Assembly: GCA_963969595.1 (NCBI GenBank)
Contig: OZ018411.1
Span: 28,469,445 to 28,533,444 of the forward strand
Direction of reading: 5' to 3'
From: Neckera pumila
Taxonomy: Eukaryota > Streptophyta > Bryopsida > Hypnales > Neckeraceae
Length of the DNA stretch: 64,000 nt
Shown here: piece after piece, positions 48,684 through 59,343 of the stretch
How the letters are laid out: every line of letters begins with the position of its first letter
Position numbering within the stretch: the first letter of the stretch is position 1
Translations under genes and position numbers: made by a program
Notes under the pieces: generated by a model
What the model was told of the DNA's origin: nothing
Seen by the model: only the letters and a program-made list of their open reading frames with translations
Databases searched by the model: none

Positions 48684-51600
48684 CTAGAAGCTCTCATATG
48701 ATATAAGCCTCATGCCCATGTCATCGACATCAACATGCTCATCCTCATCTGAGCTATAGTGGAGTAACACCACTCTGGGCCCGTATGCAGGAGCGCTATT
48801 AGCATTATCATCAGTCTCTTCAAAGCAAGGACTTGTTACGGTTGTGAAGGACTCCTCCTTGGAGATTAATTCGGGGTTCGAGCTCTCATAGGCAAACCTT
48901 GGCTGCCTCTCTTTCTGGAAACGTAAGTGGTCAGAGAAACGGCTTGCTATAGACTCCTTCTTGAACTCATTTGTTGCACGATCGGCAGCATCCATGATTA
49001 CGGTGAAGCTTACCATTTCAACATCATGGTCATCATCTTTGGAGTTGTCACTGGAAATCTGAAGGTTTGCAGGTGTTGGAGTTATTGGCTGGGAGGGGCC
49101 AGCCAAATCAACACCTACGACCATCTCTTCTTGAACTGTGGAAGTTGGAGTATCACCCTGAACTCCTTGACACGTTTTTTTCTGCATTTTGGGAAAAAGA
49201 GAATGTCAATAAATCATATATGTGCATTTGAAAAGCTTAACTAGTAGAACTTTTAGTTTATGAAGAAGGGTAAAGTTTTGGTTGGGGTACCCAGAAAGGT
49301 TGTCTCTACTACAATTTTAGTCTACGTTAGTGTGTCAAACAAGTTCATATTTAAATTATAATAAAGTATGACTTCACCAAATATGGTTTTATTTGTCTAC
49401 ACTTATAATGTATCAAGAAAAAAAATTTCATCACAATCAAAGACTTTAAAGTATTTTTAATGAATTGTTTAGTTGAAAAAGTAAGTTGTGTCTTAGTTAC
49501 CTAGAATTCTCAAAATCAAGCATTTGGAATATCAAAAAATTTTATTATAAATTTATTTTTGGATATGACTTACACTTAATTGTGCATTATATAATATACT
49601 TCATTTTATCAATAAAAATTTAATAAGTTGTACTCTATGATGCCTGCAAGTCTCAAAATTCAGCAATTTCTACCAACAGGTTCAATAGATCCAAAAATAA
49701 TAAAAATTCAAAAAAACATTCATTGAGAATATACATCTTGATCTCATTTACACACACAAATTTTTTTTATCATTTTATAGTCTTCTTTATTAATCAAAAC
49801 GAAAAAAATAGACAAACTTCGGAGGTTTTAAGCAAAAATCTCCTAATTAGTATGTCCAAAAAGTGATACCCTTAAAGAAACTTGACCCAAAAATCAAACC
49901 ATCCTAACATGTGCCTTAATTTGACAGATAAAGTATGCTATTTCTCATCCCCCTCTCTCTAAAAAACCTAAACCATTGATCTTGAAAAATCGTTTCTACT
50001 CCCTCCTCCAACGGTATAAATCTTCAAGGCAAAAAAATAAAATACGGATACTACATCCGGATAGGCTAAGATAAAAATATAAATACGTATATATATATCA
50101 AAATACATCCGGATACAAATATAAAATCTCTAGAGATACAAATACGAATACGTTCAAAATCAAATGCAACTGCGCTGAAAAATTTGTATCCATTAGTGAC
50201 CATTTTGAGGGGGTCCAGCTGAGACCACTCGGAGGCTAGTTGGATCCGACCAGGCTCTAGGTGGTCTCAACTGGACCCCCTCAAAATGGTTACAAACGGG
50301 TACATGTCCATTTTTTTAGCTAAATACTAGATGCACAAACTGGTAGACCAAAATTTTGACCACGTCAGGAACCCACGAGATCTCCGGATGCATACTTCCA
50401 GGTAAGCGGATGCAAACTCCAAGCTAAAGCAGGGTTCTCAACCCCGTAACCAATAAACCACTTTCAAATTTGACAGTTAGCAAAGACACAAACATACTCT
50501 GATATCTTATCTCTGATCTTTGCATACACTGATCACTAATCTCCACTATAAGAAACCCGCGTTTTAGGTGACGTTAGCAAATCCTAAGCAGACGCATTTT
50601 TGTGGACGCAAAATAATACAACTTGTGTTTTTATGTCAATAATAACATCCAATGTAACATCCAGATATTACATTGGATGTTAGTATTGACATAAAAACAT
50701 AAGTTGTTTTATTTTGCGTCCACAAAAATGCGTCTGCCTAGGTTACGTTAACATCACCTAAAACGCGGGTTTCTTATAGTGCTCTGATCTCTGATCTTAG
50801 TGAACGAAAATGACTAAGCAAGGACCCAATCATACAATCAACACCAAGCGTACAATTGATCCCAAGAACTTCTTGACTGCTGCAGGTTCGAACTAATCCC
50901 AAGAACTTCGTCACTACCGCAGGTGCATGAATCACTGAAATTCTCAAATTGGCCGAATTTAGAGAAGAGAGAGACTACAAGTCTTGGTCTGAACATACTT
51001 TTCAAACATTCGGTCACAGTTGGTACTTAACAAACATTCGGAGAAAAGCTGAACTCCCGCCGGTGAACCAGTTTGAGGAGGTCGAGGTGGTGATCTGCCA
51101 ACCCTAGTCGGGTCCAATGGGCTCAAGCTGGTCACCAGCTTGACCTCCTCAAACTGGTTCACCGGCAGTCTACACTTGTTTCCAGATTTTTATAATTCGA
51201 AACATGAATCGGAGATCTTGTGTTCCCGCGTTCGAGCACTTCAGCGTCGCAACGTCGCAGACGTGAACTAGAACTTCACACAAGACTCAACAGTCCAAGT
51301 GTCCGGGAATTTGTACACGAACAAACCCACCAGAGAGCAGGCGACGGAACAAACGGAACAAGCATTCGCACATTCGGTACCTAGCAGTCTGGCAGGTTCG
51401 CAGATCTAGTCTAGAAATCGACAGTAATGAAACCGTGCTCAAGGCGCGAGCAAAACATAAACCGGTCGAGAACTGCGCATTTGATAGCCGGCCCAACTGA
51501 AGTTCCGTTGGGTTTATTAATCTACATTTCCAGAGTACAACAAAAGCTCCGCACCTCAAAAATAAACGTGCCAGGTGAGTCCATTTGCATTCACGGAGTA

Positions 51601-53231
51601 GGAACGCTTCAGCTGCTGAACACACAAACTCACGTCGCGCATTCTGAACACCTAACCAGTAACGAATACTCCAAAAAAATTGATAGAGGTTGTGAGTTTG
51701 GACCTGCTTTGTATTGCGACGAAGATTTTGAATGTGCAGACTTGGTTGCATCTCCCTATCTTCTCGAGATATGCTTGATCTTGTCGTCCTGCTCGTCATC
51801 CTGTCAGCCTGTCACAATGAAGAAAACCTGCTCAAATTAGGGACGGAGGTGCAAGGGGGAAGAAATGTGAGCACTGGCATCTTCACAAGCAACAACCAAG
51901 TGAGATCGTGTCGCGAGTTGAAGTCCGCGAGGAGGTGCGAGGAGATGTCGCGCGGTGGAGAAGATAAGGCGGCTACCACGATTTCCGTTGCAGCACGCCA
52001 GTTCGTGAATCTAGGGGAGGTCAAGTTCAGTTCGAGAAGCCCATCAACAAGCCGGGCAAATTTCAAAAGAATCAGTAAATTCTAAAAAAAGTGCCCACCG
52101 GAGCTGCAGTTTGCTTCGGGTAGTCCAACAATGGGCCGAACAAATTTTTTAAAAATTGGAAATAATTCCGAAGTGAGTGCCCATCGGAGCTCTAGTTCAC
52201 TTTGGGATGCCCAGCAATGCCGGGTGAATTTATAAAAAATGCAATGTTAATCATTTGGTTAAGTATTGTGAATCCACTTTGAGAGCACTCAGCACCACCT
52301 TTTTAGTATTTCCATAGTTTAAATTTTGCAATTGTAAAGAAGAGAATTTGGGAAATTCTTATTCACAAATGGCTTTTAGAGAATGTCCAAACTTGTACTC
52401 ATGTTATCTGTTTCAGAGAAATTTTGTCCATCTAATTTGATTTTTGCAGCCACATTCATGGACATCCTATACTTGGATTAATACTCATTGGTGTCGGTTA
52501 TGAAACATACTTTCTAATATACAAAATTCAGAATAATAGTCTTCATTTACAGACAGGAGTTCTAGTGTTTCCACTTCAGGACTTTTAATGTTTCTACTAT
52601 TTAGTTAAGAGTTTGTTCTACTTCTCTTCCTTGACAGGCATAGCTGAACAATAACTATAGTGAACCTAGAACTTCACTACTGAACAAATGGAATATTTTA
52701 ACTGATTTCTAGGATAAACGTGTAGGAATAGATTATCTTTCATCATACATGGCATACTACTAGAAAGATCTGAATAACACTATCGGGAAACATTATGAAA
52801 TCAAAGTGTTTGAAGGCAGAAAGGCCTACTTATTTTTAGAAAATGTGTTGTTGAAGTGACTAACACTAACAAGCTCTTGCAAAATGTGCATATATTTATC
52901 CTAACAATAACAATATCACTCAAATGAGAGTGAAAAGAACAGATTGAATCAAATTTGCGAGTTTCCTGTAGCCTTCTAATAATTGCAAAGAAGTAGAAAT
53001 GACTAAAAGAATACAAGGATTTGCATAGATACGTACAGTTGCAACGACTCTGCGTAGTGCATCGTCTCTTTCAATGGTGGTATCCTTGGGCGTCTCTTGC
53101 ATGGCATTGACGTCGGGGTGTCTACAACTATTGTCGTTGCCACTCCCTCCTCCTCCAAAGTGTAGAGTTTTGCGCAAGTCTGTGTCTATAGATTGACCTC
53201 CCTTCGACATCACTTTCTTTCTTCTATTCAT
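48684..53231 (-). CDS. Two upstream exons: 5' end of the ParB/methyltransferase-like gene or a small separate gene
   Basis: Exon 53231-53037 (65 codons; MNRRKKVMSKGGQSIDTDLR...) ends at a phase-0 donor ACT|GTACGTATC. Exon 49181-48684 starts at a phase-0 acceptor (AAAATGCAG|AAA) and runs 165 codons to a TAG. The joined protein is acidic and disordered (SSDNSKDDDHDVE; EETDDNANS; YSSDEDEHVDVDD). The next exon (48484) also starts in phase 0 on the same strand, but I find no good donor before the TAG at 48684-48686. Either the stop is a decay mutation, or this is a separate 230-aa protein. A 3.85-kb intron (49182-53036) separates the two exons and holds MITEs and hairpins. No domain recognised. 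Confidence 0.45.
50197..50292. repeat. Foldback hairpin H3
   Basis: Left arm ACCATTTTGAGGGGGTCCAG, right arm its near-exact reverse complement (50273-50292); centre GGCTAGTTGGATCCGACCAGG. Same family as H1 and H2 by centre and by GGGGTCCAG. Confidence 0.85.
50544..50781. mobile_element. Foldback CACTA-type MITE, 238 bp
   Basis: It begins CACTATAAGAAACCCGCG and ends CGCGGGTTTCTTATAGTG, with a 3-bp target duplication CTC (50541-50543 and 50782-50784). The arms are almost perfect inverted repeats to a central ATCCAATGTAACATCCAGAT. That core also occurs around the MITE at 25462, so the two families are linked. It sits in the 3.85-kb intron. Confidence 0.9.
51059..51166. repeat. Foldback hairpin H4
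   Basis: The longest clean arms of the family: 28 bp with one mismatch, starting GCCGGTGAACCAGTTTGAGG on the left. Centre CCCTAGTCGGGTCCAATGGG. Confidence 0.85.
51180..52023. other. GC-richer segment inside the transposon, coding status unclear
   Basis: Composition differs from the AT-rich surroundings. Overlapping ORFs of 170 codons (minus, 51287-51799) and 137 codons (plus, 51427-51840) are open, but neither shows a domain or plausible exon borders. It could be captured host DNA, as in Pack-MULEs, or a promoter region. Confidence 0.35.
52024..52235. repeat. Tandem repeat of about 85 bp, 2.5 units
   Basis: Units share GTGCCCA(C/T)CGGAGCT, GTT(T/C)(G/A)CTT.GGG and GCCG(G/A)(A/G)..AATTT. They start at about 52024, 52110 and 52194. 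Confidence 0.65.
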
Positions 53232-54258
53232 CCTAGATCTCTAAAGTGCCTTTGGAGAAGAAAAATACAATGAACTACGCCTCTTCTTGTCCTTCCTATA
53301 ATGCAGATTAGAAATTGGAGCAATGTACTTCTCTAAAAGCATGAGTTCAAAATCAACTATAGGAAGAAGCTGCTCTCAACTACAGAAGGTGTTTGCACTT
53401 GGAGTGGAAATGGCTCTTGCTTGATGCACCACCTTCTCTTTATAGAATGGAAACTTAGACCACCTGGCTTTAATGTAACATCGTGAAGGACGGCAATGTC
53501 AGAATTTCAAATTAGCATTGAAAGCTGCTTGGGTAGACAGGTTCTTAAGTGTGCTGTCAATATGAAGCTGACGCGTGCTGTACAGTCGTAAATTTATCTG
53601 ACACTTAGCTCTTAAGGACTACCACAGTGCAATACATGTATCTTTTTGAAATTGACAAATTACGCCAGTCTGGCAAGTTCATGAATCGACACCGTCTCTG
53701 GCAACGCCGCCTCTTGGTATGCATTACTTCTCTAAAGGACGGTGCTCATGAAGAAGTGGATGGCGGCTAAGGTATGCGGCACTGAAATCGACCATCTAAG
53801 GGCTGATCTACCTTTTTCATGTGGTTCTTTGAATGGGAATATTTTAAGCTCATTTTCCAAAGAAAGAAAAATAGCGAAGGAATCTAATACAAGTCGTTTC
53901 ATATTTTTTGAAGCATTTTTGAATTAGTTATGAATTTTCAAATGAGATGTGTCATAGGTCCTAATTTATGACCCAAAATCATTCACTTGCAATTCTAAGG
54001 AAAGATCACAAAAGCAAAGAGAATTATTGGCTCTTGCAATTAATAATGCTTCTTTCCTTCCTTCCTTCAATAACTTCTAGAACCACCTCATGTCCATTTC
54101 ACAATCGTTTATAGGGGCGGTTCTTAATGTCTATGCGATTTCAGAGCCGCCTACCTTACCCAACTAATTCTGTCTCCCCCTTTGAATGCTTAGCTGCCAA
54201 CGTTAGTTATGGTTATGTCAAGCATTAATGACGGTGGCTATGCTATATATTCTTCAAA
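53232..54258. promoter_or_regulatory. Divergent promoter region between the two transposon genes
   Basis: About 1 kb separates the minus-strand ATG at 53231 from the plus-strand ATG at 54259. A TATA box on the minus strand (CTATAAAGA, 53436-53444) lies about 205 bp before the minus-strand ATG. On the plus strand CTATATATTC lies near 54241, too close to the ATG to be its core promoter unless transcription starts further upstream. Confidence 0.5.
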
Positions 54259-56416
54259 ATGGTTTGTTCTCCCTCTTTCTATACAGTCGATTGTATGCAC
54301 TCTTCAGCAATACTGCATATGCATGATACCAACATGGCTTGCGTTAGAGTTGACGGTCATGAGGTGCCCCTTGTTTTTCCGGTTCAAGAAGGAAGTTCTG
54401 CTAGAGTCTTAAGTCACCTCCTCCATGTCCGCTTTAAGTTTGTAGAGTCATCTATCTATGTGGAAGAGGAGAGGAAGTCTGAATGTGGTGAGTTACAACA
54501 ATCCATTCCAGTTGTAAAGTCCATCGAAGAGGAAGGCCACTGCTGGTACCTTCCTTTGGGAAACTATAGAGCATATGGACTTCCTTTGTCCATATTGGGT
54601 GCGTCTACAGAGATAGTGAGCCGCCAATCAGACAATTCTACAATAGATATGCCATACATGTGTCAAGCAGTTTCACCCAGTCCACCCCGTGAAGTGTTTA
54701 CGGTGCTACCAAGCAGTATAGTTCTCCGAAAAGTGAAACTTGAGAAGTTAGATCCAATCATAGAGTTGTCTAGTGAATCAGAAGGAGAATCACCTGATTT
54801 GACACTTGTGAAAAAACCTTGTGCAATTGCAACCAAGTCAAATGAGATCGCAGTTGAAAAGTCGTTGTTGCAAACCCCTCGTAGTAGTCCTTCACACTCT
54901 TCATTGTTGCATCCACCTTTGCACCCTACTTCCGTTGACCATGTGAGCATAATGGAGTGCTTGAAAAGACTAGGTACCATTAAACGTTCTCGCAATGAAT
55001 TGTTGACAATGGACCTAGACGCCGTGAAGCACCATTGTGTGCAGTATCTGCCTGCTATTTTCAATGGAGATGTTGTCTTTGAACTGCCTCCATGTCGTTC
55101 CTCTTCATCTTCATCCGCGGCACGAAATTTAGAAGGAATGGACAAGGGCTACGATGGACACCCGTGGTGCAAGTTAGTGACCACAAACATTCACAACACT
55201 GATAGTTTGAGGTTCCGTAAGTCGTACTGTGCTGGACACCTAGCTTGTGAAAATCCTGACTGTGATTATTTGAAGAGAGCTTCTAGAAAGAATGAAATAG
55301 AGTGGACTAGGTACACGACGTTTCCTCTTGCAGTTGGTGATAGTCCTCCTAAGAATTGCACTCTAATTTGCAAAGTTTGCAAAGTCACACCTAGGTGTCT
55401 TAACACATGTGACGCTAGGATCTACTACTGCTCTGGTGAGAATCCCAAAATGAGTAGAGCGGCAATTCACTTTGGAGATCATACTCATCCCGTAGCGAAG
55501 GGCATGTATAGAGATTCAGCAGCAAAAATTTGTGGTCTAATAGCAGAGCAGGTGGCAAAAACGCCAACTGCCACTAATTCCGCCATTGCTCTTTCAGCTA
55601 GCAAGGACTTTCTAACTGACTACTTGTTCTATAACGGAGAGGGAGAGAAAAAAATGCTGAGAGGCGAGGAACTAGAGGAGGTCATGGATCGTTTCCAATA
55701 TCTCGGTAGTCCAAACATTCGGAATGTAATCTCTTCATTTCGCTTCAACAACCGAGAAGGGGTTATTGACAATATGATGACTATGAAGAAGGAATCGAAG
55801 TTCGAATTCATACACGATAGCGTCTTCCCTGGCGAAGGCCAAGAAAAGGTATACGTCTTCAAAATGCTTACGGACGGACTTGGAAGCGGTGTGGACCTTG
55901 TGGCGGTGTGGACCTCATGCAACGCATGCAACCTGGAGGTGATCTTTAGAATGCATGGATGATGTTCGACCATGTAAAACGTGTGAAGGATTGGACCACA
56001 ATGGCTTGCCACGTGTATGATCCACAATACAAAAAAGTTATGACTATTGCAACAAGCGATATACAATCCGAAGATACAGAGATTCAAGTGAAGTTCTGGA
56101 GATGCTTGAATGATGTTATGTCATGGAAGGGTGTGGATGACCCAAATTATAAGGGATTTATGGCCGATAGTGCTATGGCCAATTGGAATGCGGTACGAAT
56201 TGTCTATGGCACCGGATCGACTGCTGACAAGATGGAGAATCAGGAGAGGACTTGTTTGTTGCATTGGACTACTTCTCTTCAGAGACATACAAAAAAGCAC
56301 ATCAAAGTAGCATTTCAGCATCAACACATTAGAATGTGCAAGCAGTATAGAGATTCGGAGACTATTGATCTCGCAGAGACACGTTATCTTGCAATTTGAT
56401 CATGGTGGTTGTCATT

Positions 56417-56498
56417 GGGGGCTGCAAGTGAAGAAGCACTTCATCACTTGGACCATTGGGGGTTGCATGTGAAGAAGCACTTCATCACTTGGACCATT
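56417..56498 (+). repeat. 41-bp tandem duplication inside the transposase
   Basis: GGGGGCTGCAAGTGAAGAAG... (56417-56457) is repeated at 56458-56498 with few differences. The length is not a multiple of three. Before it the frame reads SEEALHHLDHW; the same peptide reappears in another frame in the second unit. Confidence 0.85.
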
Positions 56499-56742
56499 GG
56501 TTGGCATTTTGGCATTTCCGCTATTGGCAGTGGGGAGGTTTCATGCAAATGGTAAGTAGTCTTGAATTCTAACAAAGTGTAGTTGTATTATAATTTGATA
56601 AATGTGCTTCGTGAAATTAGGAAATTTATTTTCTAGTTGCCTCATTGCAATTTCCTCTTGATGTAAAGAAATTAGCCTAAAGTAGATTTTTAAGATGAAT
56701 TTCCTACAAAATTTGAGAAATTCCATGAAGGGTACCTGCAAG

Positions 56743-56816
56743 AGGAGGTGAAACTAGTACCACTTAGCCATTAGTCGGATCCGACTAAAGGTTTTGTGGT
56801 ACCAGCTGGACCTCCT
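56743..56816. repeat. Foldback hairpin H5
   Basis: In the transposase intron. Left AGGAGGTGAAACTAGTACCAC, right GTGGTACCAGCTGGACCTCCT pairs with few mismatches. Centre is the perfect palindrome TTAGTCGGATCCGACTAA. Confidence 0.8.
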
Positions 56817-58744
56817 GTTTTTGGTAACTTAAAAGCCAATTTTTTTTAAGGAAATGGCAATGCCCGTGGTTGAATATTTGTAAAAGAATTAGTATAAATT
56901 TAAGCAGAGGGCACTTGTGTAGGAGTTCCACATTTTCATTAATATAGTGGTGAATGTGTTTCATATTTTTGTTATTTGATCTGTGCTCTAGCAATCATGA
57001 ATGTTCAAGGTTGGTATTGGTTGACATAAAGAATTTCACATGGTAATTGATATTCATTGCCTGATTGATTTTGCAGGGGTTGAGTTTGGAAGAAATGGCT
57101 GACATGTCCTCGTGCAACTTATCAGAAACAGTTCATAACAAGTGGCTTCAAATGTCCGGGAATTGAGGAAATAATTTGTTTGATGCCACTTGCGATGATA
57201 GTATTAGGGCATGGATGCAAATGACAAACTATTGTGCGTACTTGAGAGGAAATTCGTCTGGATCCGGTCCATCAAAGGGAGAATTGAGGTTGAGAGCGGC
57301 TAGACAAAGCAGAGATCCCCAAAAAATTGCAGAAGCGTTGAATACACTTCCTGGATCGGAGGATGTGGGAACTCGAGTATCCACATCTGGAAGGCGAGGA
57401 GATTTTTGGAAGCACAAAGAGGAAGTTGGAGTGCCCATTGGCGATGCCGGAGACTCACACCGACCAGACAAGGTGAATTTCTCTCAACCGCGTATTTGAA
57501 TAAGGTCAAGTTTAGCTTTTGCTGGGTCTTTGGGGGATACAAGTCAGCAACCTGCACCCAACACTTGTCAGCATGTCAGCATTGCCTTTGAAAGTGACTG
57601 CGACGTGTCGAATTGGCACATTGCAAGAATCAGCCACAAATCAAGCGCAAAATGTCAAGCTCAGCAACGGGGATCAAAGATGAAGTGCACTGCAAAAATA
57701 ACAAAGGGACGTAATGGAACCCCAGCACCCACCTATCGCGGGAGAAAAGAAGATTATGGGAGTAAGCCGGAGGTAGTGGTGGACTTTTGGTTTTGCCGGG
57801 ATGATATTAAACGATGTGTGAAACACACAAAACGCAAGTAGGTCATTGATTGGCCTGAGGTTCCGGAGATTTGGCCTATTTTGACGGGGACTAATCTCAC
57901 TAGGGATGAACTTTGCTACTATAGCATGCTGGATTCTGTCTTTAAGAGAGACATGCATTGTCACCACATCAACTCTTTAGCATGTCAAAAGTATTCAAGA
58001 CTGTTCTTTATGATAAACCGCCACCATCTAATCCGACTCAGTATCCAACGGTTCGAAACAATAGAACCATACGTCGACTTGCAAATGCTCCAACACCGGA
58101 GCAGAGGAACAAGTAGGAGAGCGCAGGCAACGTTGCCGGACAAATCGTGGGAGTGACGTTGCTTCCCTTTCCAGGCCGGGGTGCAATAGTGTCACTGGAG
58201 ACAAGGGCAGACACCAATAAAAATGTGTATCGCATAATAGTGGGTATGTATCCCAGTTGCACATGCCCGGATTTTGTGGACATGGTTGTTTCCGCAATTG
58301 GAGGTCGTCAACAATACGTGAATTGCAAGCATTTGTACTATTTGTTTAGATACTTCTGCAAGATGGATGTGCATGATGACGTATTCATTCATGCACCGAG
58401 TTACAGCTTCAATGAGTTGAAGTTACTTCTAATTCAAGCAGAGATAATCAATTTCTTGGAGTAGAGAAATCCACATGTTGTTGTGTACTTCATTCGTAAT
58501 GTATTCATTTACATTTTTTTAAGATTGGAAACATTTTGTAATTTTGGAATGGACATCATTTATGTACTCCTGTATTCATTTCCCTTTTTTTTTTTTTTTT
58601 TCCTAAGTAGTACATGCTGAGTATTTACCTACCATTTTTTTGGTAAGTAGTGTTAGATAAAGTCTTTGTATTTGTTGTATTACAAAAAACTAAAATTGTA
58701 TGAAGTGGACTTGTAGTGCTATACGAAAGTGAATAACCATGCAC

Positions 58745-59015
58745 AGAAGGTCCAACGTATAAGGTAGGAGGTTCTAAAAGCGCATAGGGCTCTCAAATGG
58801 ACCAACTCCTCAAATGTACAGTACCTGTACATGTTGCTTTTATATAGCCTTCAGCAATGTACAAATAGTGTACATTTGAGGAAGTGGCCAATTTTAGAGC
58901 ATTATGACATTTCAACTTCAAAATATTGTACTTCATTCTACAAAAGCTCCAAAAAAATATTAAACGACTTTGGTTAGATGCCAATTCCACTTCTCTTTCC
59001 AAGAAAATTTCTTGA
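58745..59015 (+). repeat. Subterminal repeat shared with 32690-32930
   Basis: About 250 bp inside the right end of the transposon match a segment downstream of the MYND gene in the same orientation. It includes a small palindrome (GTACAGTACCTGTAC-like). Confidence 0.7.
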
Positions 59016-59140
59016 ATTTACCAATCACGAATTCACTTTCCCAAAATTCAGTTCCACCTCATAAATGAGCGATTTATGGACATCCTATCTTAGAACTATT
59101 GGAAAATAGAGATTAGCACACTTCAGCAGAATTTAAGCTA

Positions 59141-59327
59141 AATCCACGGTCATAGGGATAGCGGTCATAGGGACAGCGGTCATAGGTATACAAAATACTA
59201 TAAATAGCAATTATTTTTGTTTTTTTTGTTTTTTTTGGGGGAGGTGGATGGGTTGGTGGCTCCAAGCTCACAAACTCCACGCTTGCAGCTCACAAGCTCA
59301 CCGCTCCAAGCTTGCACGCTAGCGTCG
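59141..59327 (-). repeat. Right terminal inverted repeat of the 16.8-kb element
   Basis: Read inward (minus strand) it starts CGACGCTAGCGTGCAAG and has GTGAGC/GGAGC units, a T-rich stretch on the plus strand, and three CCTATGACCG copies, the last in CCTATGACCGTGGATT (59156-59141). It is longer than the left terminus because of the extra copies. Confidence 0.8.
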
Positions 59328-59343
59328 TTGCTTGCTAAAACAA
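59328..59343 (+). repeat. 16-bp direct repeat at the right edge of the large transposon
   Basis: Exact copy of 42499-42514. Confidence 0.7.

Larger units (their letters stand above)
54259..58464 (+). pseudogene. Mutator-like transposase with SWIM zinc finger (decayed)
   Basis: Exon 1 starts at ATG 54259. Codons 1-290 are Ser/Pro-rich. A zinc-binding region follows: CAGHLACENPDCDYL (about residue 324), CKVCKVTPRC and HFGDHTHPV (about 404). The DDE-type core is at 55960-56400, with DPQYKKVMTIATSDIQSED, GFMADSAMANWNAVRIVYG and ERTCLLHW as in MULE transposases. An intron (56552-57076, ATG|GTAAGT to TTTTGCAG) holds a foldback hairpin. Downstream are GLSLEEMADM, KITKGRNGTPAPTYRG and a SWIM finger C-T-C-x19-C-K-H (58258-58332); the stop is at 58464. 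Lesions: 17-bp duplication 55888-55904, TAG 55947, TGA 56397, 41-bp tandem duplication 56417-56498, TGA 57164, TAG 57839, TAG 58114. It would cut and rejoin the element at its inverted ends. Confidence 0.85.
42515..59327. mobile_element. 16.8-kb two-gene Mutator-like transposon
   Basis: Inverted termini (42515-42623 and 59141-59327) with subterminal GTGAGC and GACCG repeats are bounded by a perfect 16-bp direct repeat. They enclose a MULE-type transposase with SWIM zinc finger on the plus strand (54259-58464) and, divergently, a multi-exon minus-strand gene with a ParB-like motif and an N4/N6 DNA-methyltransferase-like domain (42868-48484, possibly from 53231). Both genes carry stops and frameshifts, so this copy is not autonomous. 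Joint cargo is inferred from the shared termini; the alternative is independent neighbouring insertions inside a longer composite. Confidence 0.72.

Noticed and set aside
51287..51840. Overlapping ORFs of 170 (minus) and 137 (plus) codons as captured genes
   Set aside because: No recognisable domain, no supported exon borders; reported only as a composition anomaly.
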